Shown piece by piece: positions 7,992-13,536 of a DNA stretch of 13,536 bases. The stretch is from an uncultured Ignavibacteria bacterium. GTDB lineage: Bacteria > Bacteroidota > Ignavibacteria > Ignavibacteriales > Ignavibacteriaceae. Location of the stretch: positions 1-13,536 of the forward strand of contig CALKUG010000519.1 in assembly GCA_937996765.1 (NCBI GenBank). Reading direction: 5' to 3'. The stretch's first letter is position 1; every line of letters begins with the position of its first letter. Below the pieces are notes generated by a model, which had not been told where the DNA came from, ran no database searches, and saw only the letters and a list, made by a program, of their open reading frames with translations. A program made the position numbers and the translations under genes.

Positions 7992-8093
7992 GGCACATCA
8001 ATTAAATGTTATACTAAAGATTACAACTTTTTTTAAGTAGAGGTAGTTCCCTAAAAGCGAATTATTACAAAAATTTAATTAAGTGTTAGAACA

Positions 8094-8330
8094 TTATTTG
8101 GCTACCGCTTCAACTCTACGGATGCCAGGTACTTCGCGTATGATGGCGCGTTCAACGCCTGCACGAAGAGTCATTTGCGACATAGGGCATGCACTGCATG
8201 CCCCAACAAGCTTAACTTCAACGATACCATCGGGAGTTACTTTAACTAACTCGATATCACCGCCATCTGCTTGCAGATAGGGACGAACTTTTTCGAGAGC
8301 AATTTTTACTCGTTCATCGATAGTTGCCAA
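8094..8330 (-). CDS. NifU-like C-terminal domain Fe-S protein
   Basis: The 78-residue protein is a complete stand-alone NifU C-terminal (Nfu) domain: RVKIALEKVRPYLQADGGDIELV, then GACSACPMSQMTL with Cys45-x2-Cys48, then the ...GVERAIIREVPGIRRVEAV end. Nfu proteins carry a [4Fe-4S] cluster bridged between two subunits by this CxxC pair and deliver it to target enzymes in the cytoplasm. The start codon is TTG (8328-8330 on the + strand reads CAA). It is fixed by a strong GAGGAG ribosome binding site made from the last two codons of the preceding mrp gene, with 2 bases between that gene's TAA and this start. Coupled translation with mrp is therefore likely, and a joint role in Fe-S delivery is a fair inference. 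Confidence 0.94.
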   Translation of the reverse strand: MATIDERVKIALEKVRPYLQADGGDIELVKVTPDGIVEVKLVGACSACPMSQMTLRAGVERAIIREVPGIRRVEAVAK

Positions 8331-8332
8331 TA

Positions 8333-9187
8333 TTACTCCTCAATTGAGATTTCAATTTTCCCGGAACTTGCTGCTGCCTCGGCTGCTGCAGTTGCCACTT
8401 TTATTGCTATCTCGTTTATTATTTTACTTTCAGCTGAATCAGGCACTTGATGTACAATCGGCGTACCCGAATCACCGCCTACGCGAATTCGAGGGTCGAT
8501 GGGTATTCCACCAAAAAACGCAGTGTTGTTTTCTGCTGCAAGTTTTGCACCGCCACCACTGCCAAAAATATCGTATTTGTTACCTGTATCATGTGCTATA
8601 AAATAGCTCATATTTTCAATAACACCAAGCACGGGAACGTTTACTCGTGAAAACATTTTAAGTGCCTTACCTGCATCTGATAATGAAACTTCTTGAGGTG
8701 TGGTAACAATAACAGCGCCCGTAAGGGGTATTGTTTGAGTAAGGGTTAATTGAATATCGCCTGTGCCGGGAGGCATATCGAATAAAAGAAAATCTAATTC
8801 GCCCCACTCCACATCACTCATAAATTGTTTAACAGCTCCGCTTGCCATTGGTCCGCGCCAAATAATCGGTGCGCCTTCTTCTACTAAAAAGCCTATCGAC
8901 ATAAGACGTACGCCAAATTTATCTATGGGGATTAATCTGGTTACATCACCATCCATGTATGCTTGTGGTTTTTCGTTAACACCCAACATCAATGGAATGC
9001 TTGGTCCATAAATATCAGCATCAATAAGCCCTACTTTGTAGCCTGATGCAGCGAGAGCTACCGCAAGATTAACAGCAACGGTGCTTTTGCCTACTCCGCC
9101 TTTTCCGCTGGCTATTGCAATGGTATGTTTAACTCCCGAAAGGAGTCCTGAATTTTTTAAATGTAATGGTTCAAATGGTACTGCCAT
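8333..9187 (-). CDS. Mrp/ApbC-family P-loop ATPase lacking all cysteines
   Basis: The 284-residue protein has the deviant Walker A GKGGVGKST (28-36), LIDADIYGPSIP (54-65), FDMPPGTGD (136-144) and VTTPQEVSLSDA (161-172) of the Mrp/NBP35 family of Fe-S carrier ATPases. Two usual parts are missing. The N-terminal MIP18/DUF59 domain is absent; the ppk1 stop TAG is in the same frame just upstream, so no longer start exists. The CxxC after ENMS is also missing: the region reads ENMSYFIAHDTGNKYDIFG (191-209), and in fact no cysteine occurs anywhere in the protein. It therefore cannot bind a cluster through Cys as described for ApbC. The next gene, translationally coupled, supplies a CxxC-bearing Nfu domain. 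The protein may use ATP in cluster transfer together with that neighbour. Loss of the CxxC may be common in Bacteroidota relatives; this is from memory and not checked. Confidence 0.93.
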   Translation of the reverse strand: MAVPFEPLHLKNSGLLSGVKHTIAIASGKGGVGKSTVAVNLAVALAASGYKVGLIDADIYGPSIPLMLGVNEKPQAYMDGDVTRLIPIDKFGVRLMSIGFLVEEGAPIIWRGPMASGAVKQFMSDVEWGELDFLLFDMPPGTGDIQLTLTQTIPLTGAVIVTTPQEVSLSDAGKALKMFSRVNVPVLGVIENMSYFIAHDTGNKYDIFGSGGGAKLAAENNTAFFGGIPIDPRIRVGGDSGTPIVHQVPDSAESKIINEIAIKVATAAAEAAASSGKIEISIEE

Positions 9188-9205
9188 TGTTTTACTACTC
9201 GTTTC

Positions 9206-11338
9206 CTATTTCGGTTTAACTTTACTTATTTTCAATTTTCCTGTTTTTCTGAAGTTGGTCATAAACCACTCTTGTGAATTAACAGCTTTATCTGCATCAG
9301 AGCAAATCACTCGGGAATATGTACCGTCCGAGTTAAGAACTCTGCTTTTAGTATCATCCTTTTGAAGTACCTTAAGTACAACAGAAATCAGATAATTTTT
9401 AATTTCTTTTTCTTCAATTGGGAAAGCAATTTCAACTCTTCTATCAAGGTTGCGCTGCATAATATCGGCGCTACTTAAATACACTTCTTCTTTACCTCCG
9501 TTGAGGAAATAAAAGATTCTACTATGTTCTAAGAAGCGACCTATAATTGATGTAACCGTAATATTTTCACTTAGTTCGGGTACACCAGGTCTTAGGCAAC
9601 AAATTCCTCTAATGATAAGGTCAATTTTTACGCCTACATTAGATGCTTCGTAAAGTGCAGCGATGCAAACAGGATCTACTATCGAATTTGTTTTTAAAAT
9701 AATCCGTGCGGCTTTTCCGTTTTTCGCATTTTCAATCTCTCTGTAAATAAGCTTTAATAAACTATTGCGGAGGTTGATGGGTGCAACCAACAACTTGTTG
9801 TAATGAGTTTGTTCAGAGTATCCTGTAAGGTAGTTAAATAAGTCGGATACATCCGAACATATTTCTTCGTTGTCGGTAAAAAGACCTAAATCCGTGTACA
9901 TTTTAGCAGTAGTTGCGTTGTAGTTACCTGTAGAAAGATGAACATATCGTTTAAGTTCGTCGTTTTCACTACGAACCACTAAAGTCATTTTGGCATGAGT
10001 TTTTAAACCAACTAATCCATAAACAACATGAACGCCGGCCTTTTCAAGCTCGCGAGCCCAATAGATGTTGTTTTCCTCGTCAAACCGAGCTTTTAACTCA
10101 ACTAACACCGCCACTTGTTTCCTCAGCTGTGCCGCCTCGATGAGAGATTTTACAATGGGGGAATTATTACCTACGCGGTACAACGTTTGTTTTATGGCTA
10201 ACACATTGGGATCGTGTGTTGCTTGTTTAATAAAATCTATAACCGGATTAAACGACTCGAAAGGATGGTGAATAATGATGTCTCTTTTTTTAATAGCCGC
10301 AAAGATATCTTCTTCATCTTCAACAAACGAGGGCATATGGGAATAATAGGGATTTTGTTTTATTTGATGGAGTGGCAAATCATATAATTTCATTACTTGA
10401 CTTAAACCAAGTTTGCCTTTGATGCAATGGATATCATCCATTGTAATTTCAAGATTATCCAAAAGCATATCTATCATTTGCTGTGACATACCATCGGATA
10501 CTTCCATTCGCACAACATTCCCAAATCGTCTTTGTCTGATGTTCTCCTCTATTATGGAGAGTAAATCATCAGCTTCATCTTCCTGAATCTCAAGGTCGGT
10601 GTCACGGGTAATTCTAAAGGTATGTGCTTCAAGAACCTCTACCTTCGGGAACAGGAGTGAAAGGTTTGCGGTTATTAAATCTTCGAGCCAAACGTACTTA
10701 GCAAAATACTTTTTTTGATTATCCCGTTTTGTGTTGGATTGAAACATAGTACCGATATCAACAAATCGAGGGAGTGTTGCAGGTACTTTAACCCGTGCAA
10801 AACGATGGTCGTGTTTACTATCCTTGATAAAAAGGCCAATACTTAAACTAAGATTGGATATGTAAGGGAATGGTCGTCCGGGGTCAGCAGCAAGCGGTGT
10901 TAACACCGGGAAAATTTTTTGCTTAAAAAGGGTATTAGCAGCTTGTTTTTCCTCAGTAGTCAAATCATCGTATCGGGATACAAAAACCCCATGACTTTGC
11001 AGTTCGGTAACTATAGTGTTACTCCAATAGTCGGTAAGTTGGTCAACCATAGGTTTTACCACTTCCTCAATTTTGCAAATCTGCTCTCTTGGGCTTAGCC
11101 CATCAATGGAAGGTTCAGAAATGTTGGCAGCTATTTGCTCCTTCAAACCTGAGACACGAATCATGTAAAATTCATCGAGGTTGGAGAAGAAAATGGAAAT
11201 GAATTTTACCTTTTCCAACAATGGGGCATTTTCATCAAGCGCCTCTTCCATAACTCGCCTGTTGAACTGTACCCAACTCAAATCACGATTGTTGAAGTTC
11301 TGGGGTATTAAATATTTTTTAAAGAAGTCCTTGTTCAT
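9206..11338 (-). CDS. ppk1: Polyphosphate kinase 1
   Basis: The 710-residue enzyme reversibly polymerises the gamma-phosphate of ATP into inorganic polyphosphate. The N-terminus shows FNNRDLSWVQFNRRVMEEA (15-33) and FISIFFSNLDEFYMIRVSG (46-64), diagnostic of PPK1. The two phospholipase-D-like halves follow. The active-site histidines match E. coli His435, His454 and His592 with a constant offset: His448 (LKTHAKM), His467 (YVHLSTGNYN) and His605 (FLEHSRIFYF). CLRPGVPELSENI (581-593) and SSADIMQRNLDRRVEIAFP (622-640) are also typical. Length and motifs are intact. It starts at ATG 11338 (+ strand CAT) as the first gene of a leftward group and ends 18 bases before mrp, so co-transcription with mrp and nifU is likely. 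No clear promoter was recognised in the divergent region upstream. Confidence 0.98.
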   Translation of the reverse strand: MNKDFFKKYLIPQNFNNRDLSWVQFNRRVMEEALDENAPLLEKVKFISIFFSNLDEFYMIRVSGLKEQIAANISEPSIDGLSPREQICKIEEVVKPMVDQLTDYWSNTIVTELQSHGVFVSRYDDLTTEEKQAANTLFKQKIFPVLTPLAADPGRPFPYISNLSLSIGLFIKDSKHDHRFARVKVPATLPRFVDIGTMFQSNTKRDNQKKYFAKYVWLEDLITANLSLLFPKVEVLEAHTFRITRDTDLEIQEDEADDLLSIIEENIRQRRFGNVVRMEVSDGMSQQMIDMLLDNLEITMDDIHCIKGKLGLSQVMKLYDLPLHQIKQNPYYSHMPSFVEDEEDIFAAIKKRDIIIHHPFESFNPVIDFIKQATHDPNVLAIKQTLYRVGNNSPIVKSLIEAAQLRKQVAVLVELKARFDEENNIYWARELEKAGVHVVYGLVGLKTHAKMTLVVRSENDELKRYVHLSTGNYNATTAKMYTDLGLFTDNEEICSDVSDLFNYLTGYSEQTHYNKLLVAPINLRNSLLKLIYREIENAKNGKAARIILKTNSIVDPVCIAALYEASNVGVKIDLIIRGICCLRPGVPELSENITVTSIIGRFLEHSRIFYFLNGGKEEVYLSSADIMQRNLDRRVEIAFPIEEKEIKNYLISVVLKVLQKDDTKSRVLNSDGTYSRVICSDADKAVNSQEWFMTNFRKTGKLKISKVKPK

Positions 11339-11479
11339 TGGAAACCTAATAAATACAACTTACAATATACCTAAGTTATTACATAAAGGAAATGTAAACA
11401 TTAGAGGTAATTCGCGATTTGTTGAGTTAAAAGATTTCCTTAACTTTTGAATATATTTCACTAATTATTTGGTTTGATA

Positions 11480-11508
11480 TTGAAGGGGATGGGGGCCACC
11501 CCCTTCAA
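11480..11508. repeat. GC-rich inverted repeat in divergent intergenic region
   Basis: TTGAAGGGGATGG (11480-11492) pairs with CCACCCCCTTCAA (11496-11508) over 13 positions with one A/C mismatch and a GGG loop. It stands out sharply from the AT-rich surroundings. It lies between two divergently transcribed genes, with no T-run on either side, so it is not an ordinary terminator. It could fold in the 5' untranslated RNA of the hydrolase gene that starts at 11540, bind a protein, or be one copy of a dispersed repeat. No second copy was seen in the window. Confidence 0.6.
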
Positions 11509-11539
11509 ATAATAGCAATTCTGAGAGGTTGTACTTTCC

Positions 11540-12427
11540 ATGAAAAAACTAACAATAGCAGTGCTGCTACTTATTTCATTTGTCACTTTTTCTCAAACAT
11601 CACTACTTTATATGTCTCCGCAGCAGGGTGACTCTTCTATCAATATGTGGCGTGAGCCCAATCTGCTGATGTATAATCATACGAGAATTATACACAACTC
11701 GCCACTCATAGTGTTTATAGAGGGCAGTGGTAGCATTCCAAGTCCTCGGCCTGTTCTAAAAGCTCTTGCGGATTCAGGTTATACGGTTCTTTCATTACGT
11801 TACCCTAACAGTTGGTCAACTCCGGGTTTATGCGATAGCCAACCCAATATTAATTGCTATGAAGAATTCAGAAAAGAAACGTTTTATGGGAAAGATTTTT
11901 CTAATAAAATTGATATTTCTTATTCAAATTCTATCTCCAACAGATTGCTAACCGCACTGAAATATTACGACAAAAAAAGAGGCGTTGAACATCTATCGGA
12001 TTACTATTCACAAGCGGGTATTAAGTGGGAGAAAATAATGATTTCAGGATTTTCTCAAGGAGCCGGGCATGCTGCTTACATTGCTACTCAAGTGAATGTG
12101 GCAAAAGTAATGATGATTGGGGGGCCAAATGATTACAGCCTCTACTTAAAGCAAACCGGATCTTGGCTTAGAATGCGCTCAATTACACCCAAATCCCGAT
12201 ATTTTGGTATAACTGCAAAAGGAGATTACTTTAACGTGCAAACTCGCATGTGTTGGACTGATCTTTTTGGTGAGGAACTGTCAAATGCTCTCTCCATTGA
12301 TCCGAGTGACCTCGCAAAGTGTTCCGGGCAAGTAATTGAAATGACTAAAGATTTTGGTGAGAATCATCCTGCTGGCGTGGATCAGCTGATTTTTGTTCCG
12401 TTTTGGATTAATTCAATCAACAGATGA
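11540..12427 (+). CDS. Secreted alpha/beta hydrolase-like protein
   Basis: The 295-residue protein begins with a signal peptide (MKKLTIAVLLLISFVTFSQ, cleavage probably after residue 18). An alpha/beta-hydrolase pattern follows: LIVFIEGSGS (56-65) as the oxyanion-type strand-loop, and the nucleophile elbow G170-F-S172-Q-G174 in the segment MISGFSQGAGHAAYIA. Asp229 (AKGDYFN) and His276 (GENHPAGVD) are good candidates for the remaining triad members. Four cysteines (98, 106, 238, 261) could form disulfides after export. The GFSQGAGHAAYIA segment recalls the 'BPSS1187' family of predicted hydrolases, from memory. The substrate is unknown. AGAGG at 11524-11528 may be the ribosome binding site. The gene stands alone between a divergent ppk1 and a regulatory-looking gap, so the context gives no pathway. 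Confidence 0.8.
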   Translation: MKKLTIAVLLLISFVTFSQTSLLYMSPQQGDSSINMWREPNLLMYNHTRIIHNSPLIVFIEGSGSIPSPRPVLKALADSGYTVLSLRYPNSWSTPGLCDSQPNINCYEEFRKETFYGKDFSNKIDISYSNSISNRLLTALKYYDKKRGVEHLSDYYSQAGIKWEKIMISGFSQGAGHAAYIATQVNVAKVMMIGGPNDYSLYLKQTGSWLRMRSITPKSRYFGITAKGDYFNVQTRMCWTDLFGEELSNALSIDPSDLAKCSGQVIEMTKDFGENHPAGVDQLIFVPFWINSINR

Positions 12428-12459
12428 GCTCATTTGTGTTAAGCTATTGTTAATTTTTT

Positions 12460-12477
12460 AATGAAAACGATTTCATT
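12460..12477. promoter_or_regulatory. Palindrome AATGAAA-N4-TTTCATT, possible operator
   Basis: Perfect 7-base arms (12460-12466 and 12471-12477) flank ACGA. It lies 32 bases after the hydrolase stop and 8 bases before a second, CRP-type palindrome. The form resembles a dimer-binding operator. A weak terminator hairpin for the hydrolase gene is the alternative, but the stem is AT-rich and has no clean downstream T-run. Confidence 0.4.
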
Positions 12478-12484
12478 GTTTGCG

Positions 12485-12504
12485 ATTGTGAGAATAGTCA
12501 CAAT
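12485..12504. promoter_or_regulatory. CRP/FNR-family operator-like palindrome
   Basis: ATTGTGA-GAATAG-TCACAAT is a perfect palindrome with 7-base arms and contains TGTGA-N6-TCACA, the exact core of the E. coli CRP consensus. It sits about 107 bases upstream of the small membrane-protein start and 24 bases upstream of a possible leader ORF. A TTTG at 12479-12482 and TAGATTG at 12506-12512 flank it and could be poor promoter boxes. The ATTGTGAG half also resembles a lac operator half-site, but the symmetry favours the CRP family. Confidence 0.5.
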
Positions 12505-12527
12505 TTAGATTGCAGGGGAAGGGAACA

Positions 12528-12548
12528 ATGATTAACTTTACATCGTAA
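12528..12548 (+). CDS. Possible six-residue leader ORF (MINFTS)
   Basis: ATG at 12528 is followed by five sense codons and TAA at 12546-12548. It is preceded by the purine-rich AGGGGAAGGGA (12514-12524), a plausible ribosome binding site 3 bases upstream. It lies in the leader of the 81-residue membrane-protein gene. Such a short ORF can arise by chance, and the residues are not enriched for one amino acid as in classic attenuators. Confidence 0.2.
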   Translation: MINFTS

Positions 12549-12565
12549 AATATCTATATCTCAAA

Positions 12566-12582
12566 CTTCCCTGAAAGGGGAG
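12566..12582 (+). other. Leader hairpin with a competing upstream partner
   Basis: CTTCCCT (12566-12572) can pair with AGGGGAG (12576-12582) across a GAA loop with one G-U pair. The same CTTCCCT can instead pair with GGGGAAG at 12515-12521, also with one G-U pair, which lies in the purine-rich region before the leader ORF. The two structures exclude each other. The hairpin ends 14 bases before the ribosome binding site of the gene at 12611. Function is inferred only. Confidence 0.3.
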
Positions 12583-12596
12583 TATAAAAACAAAAC

Positions 12597-12603
12597 AAGG
12601 TGG
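12597..12603 (+). promoter_or_regulatory. Ribosome binding site AAGGTGG for the gene at 12611
   Basis: AAGGTGG resembles the AAGGAGG consensus and stands 7 A residues before ATG 12611, ideal spacing. It is one of the few strong sites in the window and supports the small gene as real. Confidence 0.6.
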
Positions 12604-12610
12604 AAAAAAA

Positions 12611-12856
12611 ATGTTGAAAAATGTATTATATGTCTTAGGACATGGGTTGTTTGGTTTCAGTGTTTACATGGGCTTACAACTACTTCTCAGTTCGTTCTCC
12701 CTAACAGGAAGCACAACATCACTCAGTGAAGCTTTTAATCAGTCGTTACCGGTTTCATTATTTGGATGTGGTTTGTTTGCAACTGTTGGAATCCTCAAGC
12801 TTGTACACAATTACCAAAAACAAAAAGAAGCTCGCAGCAAAGTAACTTTATCGTAG
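12611..12856 (+). CDS. Small membrane protein of unknown function
   Basis: I do not recognise this 81-residue protein. It shows two hydrophobic segments, about residues 5-30 (LYVLGHGLFGFSVYMGLQLLL) and 47-65 (PVSLFGCGLFATVGILKLV), joined by a polar Ser/Thr-rich loop. It ends in a basic, charged tail (HNYQKQKEARSK). Two transmembrane helices with a cytoplasmic tail are the likely topology. A single Cys lies in the second helix. The strong ribosome binding site 7 bases upstream and the leader with palindromes and hairpins suggest a regulated, translated gene. A UbiA prenyltransferase gene starts 51 bases downstream on the same strand, so they may share a transcript, but no functional link can be read from the sequence. 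Confidence 0.65.
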   Translation: MLKNVLYVLGHGLFGFSVYMGLQLLLSSFSLTGSTTSLSEAFNQSLPVSLFGCGLFATVGILKLVHNYQKQKEARSKVTLS

Positions 12857-12865
12857 ATAAAGTTG

Positions 12866-12914
12866 TTCTCACATATTACTTTGGAGTAATAAATTTTTGG
12901 TAATATTGTGAGAA
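12866..12914. repeat. Long inverted repeat covering the UbiA gene start
   Basis: TTCTCACATATTAC (12866-12879) pairs with GTAATATTGTGAGAA (12900-12914) over 14 pairs with a single bulged T (12906). The 20-base loop holds GGAG at 12883-12886. The GTG start codon of the next gene (12908-12910) is inside the 3' arm, so an RNA hairpin would hide it. The TGTGAGAA arm also repeats the half-site seen in the CRP-like palindrome at 12485-12504. Confidence 0.55.
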
Positions 12915-13536
12915 AGTTTCTTGGAATAATTCGACTACACCGCCCCGTAAACTTTGTAATAACAGTGTTTTCGGGGCTGGTTAGTGTTGCCTTGGCTTCA
13001 GATAATGTACTTGTACATTGGAATGTAGCCATCTTAATAGGGTTTTCTGCCGCATTCACCGGTTCAGCAGGTAATGTTATCAACGATATACTCGATGTAG
13101 AAACCGATAGAGTTAATCGGCCCGATAGGGTATTGCCTTCTGGTGTATTAAATAAAAATGAGGCAAGTTGGGTTTATGGTTTCGATGTTCTTCTGGCTAT
13201 TGTTCTTTCGATGTTTCTCAATAATGCTATTCTTCTCTCCATCGTAGTTTTTTCTCTTATCTCAATAACTCTATATTCCTTGTATCTTAAACGTGTTCCA
13301 TTACTCGGCAACATAGTTGTATCTTTTTTTACTGGATTGCTTTTTTTATATGGTGGCATCGCAGTTGGTAATCCTATCGCTGGTATAATTCCCGCAGTTT
13401 TTGCGTTTTTAACTAATCTGATTCGTGAACTGATAAAAGATGCAGAAGATAGGGAAGGTGATGTTGCGGTAGGTGTTTTAACATTTCCAACCGTTTATGG
13501 AATACAAAAAACTAAAGTTGTTTCTGCAGCACTTCT
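12908..13536 (+). CDS. UbiA-family prenyltransferase, geranylgeranylglycerol-phosphate geranylgeranyltransferase-like (3' end outside window)
   Basis: About 209 residues are present and the frame is open to the window edge. GTG 12908 is the only plausible start; an in-frame TAA lies at 12890-12892 with no ATG between. The membrane enzyme family transfers a polyprenyl group. The first Asp-rich motif is complete: N59-D60-x2-D63-x3-D67 (NDILDVETD), followed by RVNRPDRVLPSG. The second is KDAEDREGD inside LIRELIKDAEDREGD. Several hydrophobic helices are visible. The RE-x2-KD-x-ED-x-EGD form is, from memory, closest to digeranylgeranylglyceryl phosphate synthase-type enzymes found in archaea and Bacteroidota. 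MenA, UbiA or chlorophyll-synthase relatives are the alternatives. It follows the small membrane protein gene by 51 bases. Confidence 0.88.
   Translation, partial: MRKFLGIIRLHRPVNFVITVFSGLVSVALASDNVLVHWNVAILIGFSAAFTGSAGNVINDILDVETDRVNRPDRVLPSGVLNKNEASWVYGFDVLLAIVLSMFLNNAILLSIVVFSLISITLYSLYLKRVPLLGNIVVSFFTGLLFLYGGIAVGNPIAGIIPAVFAFLTNLIRELIKDAEDREGDVAVGVLTFPTVYGIQKTKVVSAAL

Noticed and set aside
7992..8093. Possible cobalamin riboswitch or terminator between nifU and the B12 gene
   Set aside because: The 102 bases are too short and AT-rich for a cobalamin riboswitch and contain no B12-box-like sequence; the TTAATTAA with a short T-run is too weak to call a terminator.
9081..9365. 94-codon + strand frame across the mrp/ppk1 junction
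   Set aside because: It is antisense to two conserved genes and its product has no family likeness.
12424..12433. ATGAGCTCAT palindrome at the hydrolase stop
   Set aside because: A 10-base palindrome with no loop overlapping the final codons is likely chance and cannot form a terminator by itself.
12485..12504. Lac-operator interpretation of ATTGTGAG
   Set aside because: Only one half resembles lacO; the perfect TGTGA-N6-TCACA symmetry fits a CRP-family site better.
12811..13083. 90-codon - strand frame opposite the small membrane gene and UbiA start
   Set aside because: It overlaps the conserved UbiA N-terminus including the Asp-rich motif region upstream, and shows no recognisable domain.
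1..13536. CRISPR arrays, tRNA/rRNA genes, insertion sequences, phage or defence genes
   Set aside because: No regularly spaced direct repeats, cloverleaf-like stretches, transposase motifs or terminal inverted repeats were seen; the genes are housekeeping or regulatory.

Overview
The window is AT-rich and densely coded. It suggests a bacterium of the Bacteroidota/Chlorobiota/Ignavibacteriota (FCB) group. The pointers are the run of parvulin-type isomerases ending in SurA followed by a MoxR ATPase, a UbiA enzyme of the geranylgeranylglycerol-phosphate geranylgeranyltransferase type, a hybrid-kinase-like protein, weak Shine-Dalgarno use with GTG/TTG starts, and a TAnnTTTG-like promoter box. The class is not fixed by anything I can see.

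Layout. (1) Positions 1-3411, + strand: the 3' end of a parvulin isomerase gene, a lipoprotein with a degenerate parvulin domain, a two-domain SurA-like periplasmic chaperone and a MoxR AAA+ ATPase. They overlap or lie 2-3 bases apart, as in one operon for envelope protein folding plus an ATPase chaperone. (2) Positions 3477-7303, + strand: a 780-residue protein with a cysteine-containing N-terminal region, a histidine-kinase fold that has lost its catalytic residues, and three receiver domains; then gltX (glutamyl-tRNA synthetase), ending in a hairpin. (3) Positions 7317-11338, - strand: a stand-alone cobalamin-binding protein with CarH-like motifs, a NifU-type Fe-S domain protein, a cysteine-free Mrp/ApbC-type P-loop ATPase, and ppk1 (polyphosphate kinase). 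Transcription would run ppk1, mrp, nifU, then possibly the B12 gene. (4) Positions 11339-11539: a divergent intergenic region with a GC-rich hairpin. (5) Positions 11540-13536, + strand: a secreted alpha/beta hydrolase; a 183-base gap with two palindromes (one a perfect CRP-type TGTGA-N6-TCACA site), a possible six-residue leader ORF and competing hairpins; an 81-residue orphan membrane protein; and a UbiA prenyltransferase cut by the window end, whose GTG start lies in one arm of a long inverted repeat.

Most genes are housekeeping and readily named. I see no CRISPR array, phage, transposon, toxin-antitoxin or defence cassette. The parts most worth following are the pseudo-histidine-kinase with three receivers, the CarH-like B12 sensor without a DNA-binding domain, the Mrp protein without any cysteine, and the dense regulatory DNA at 12424-12914.
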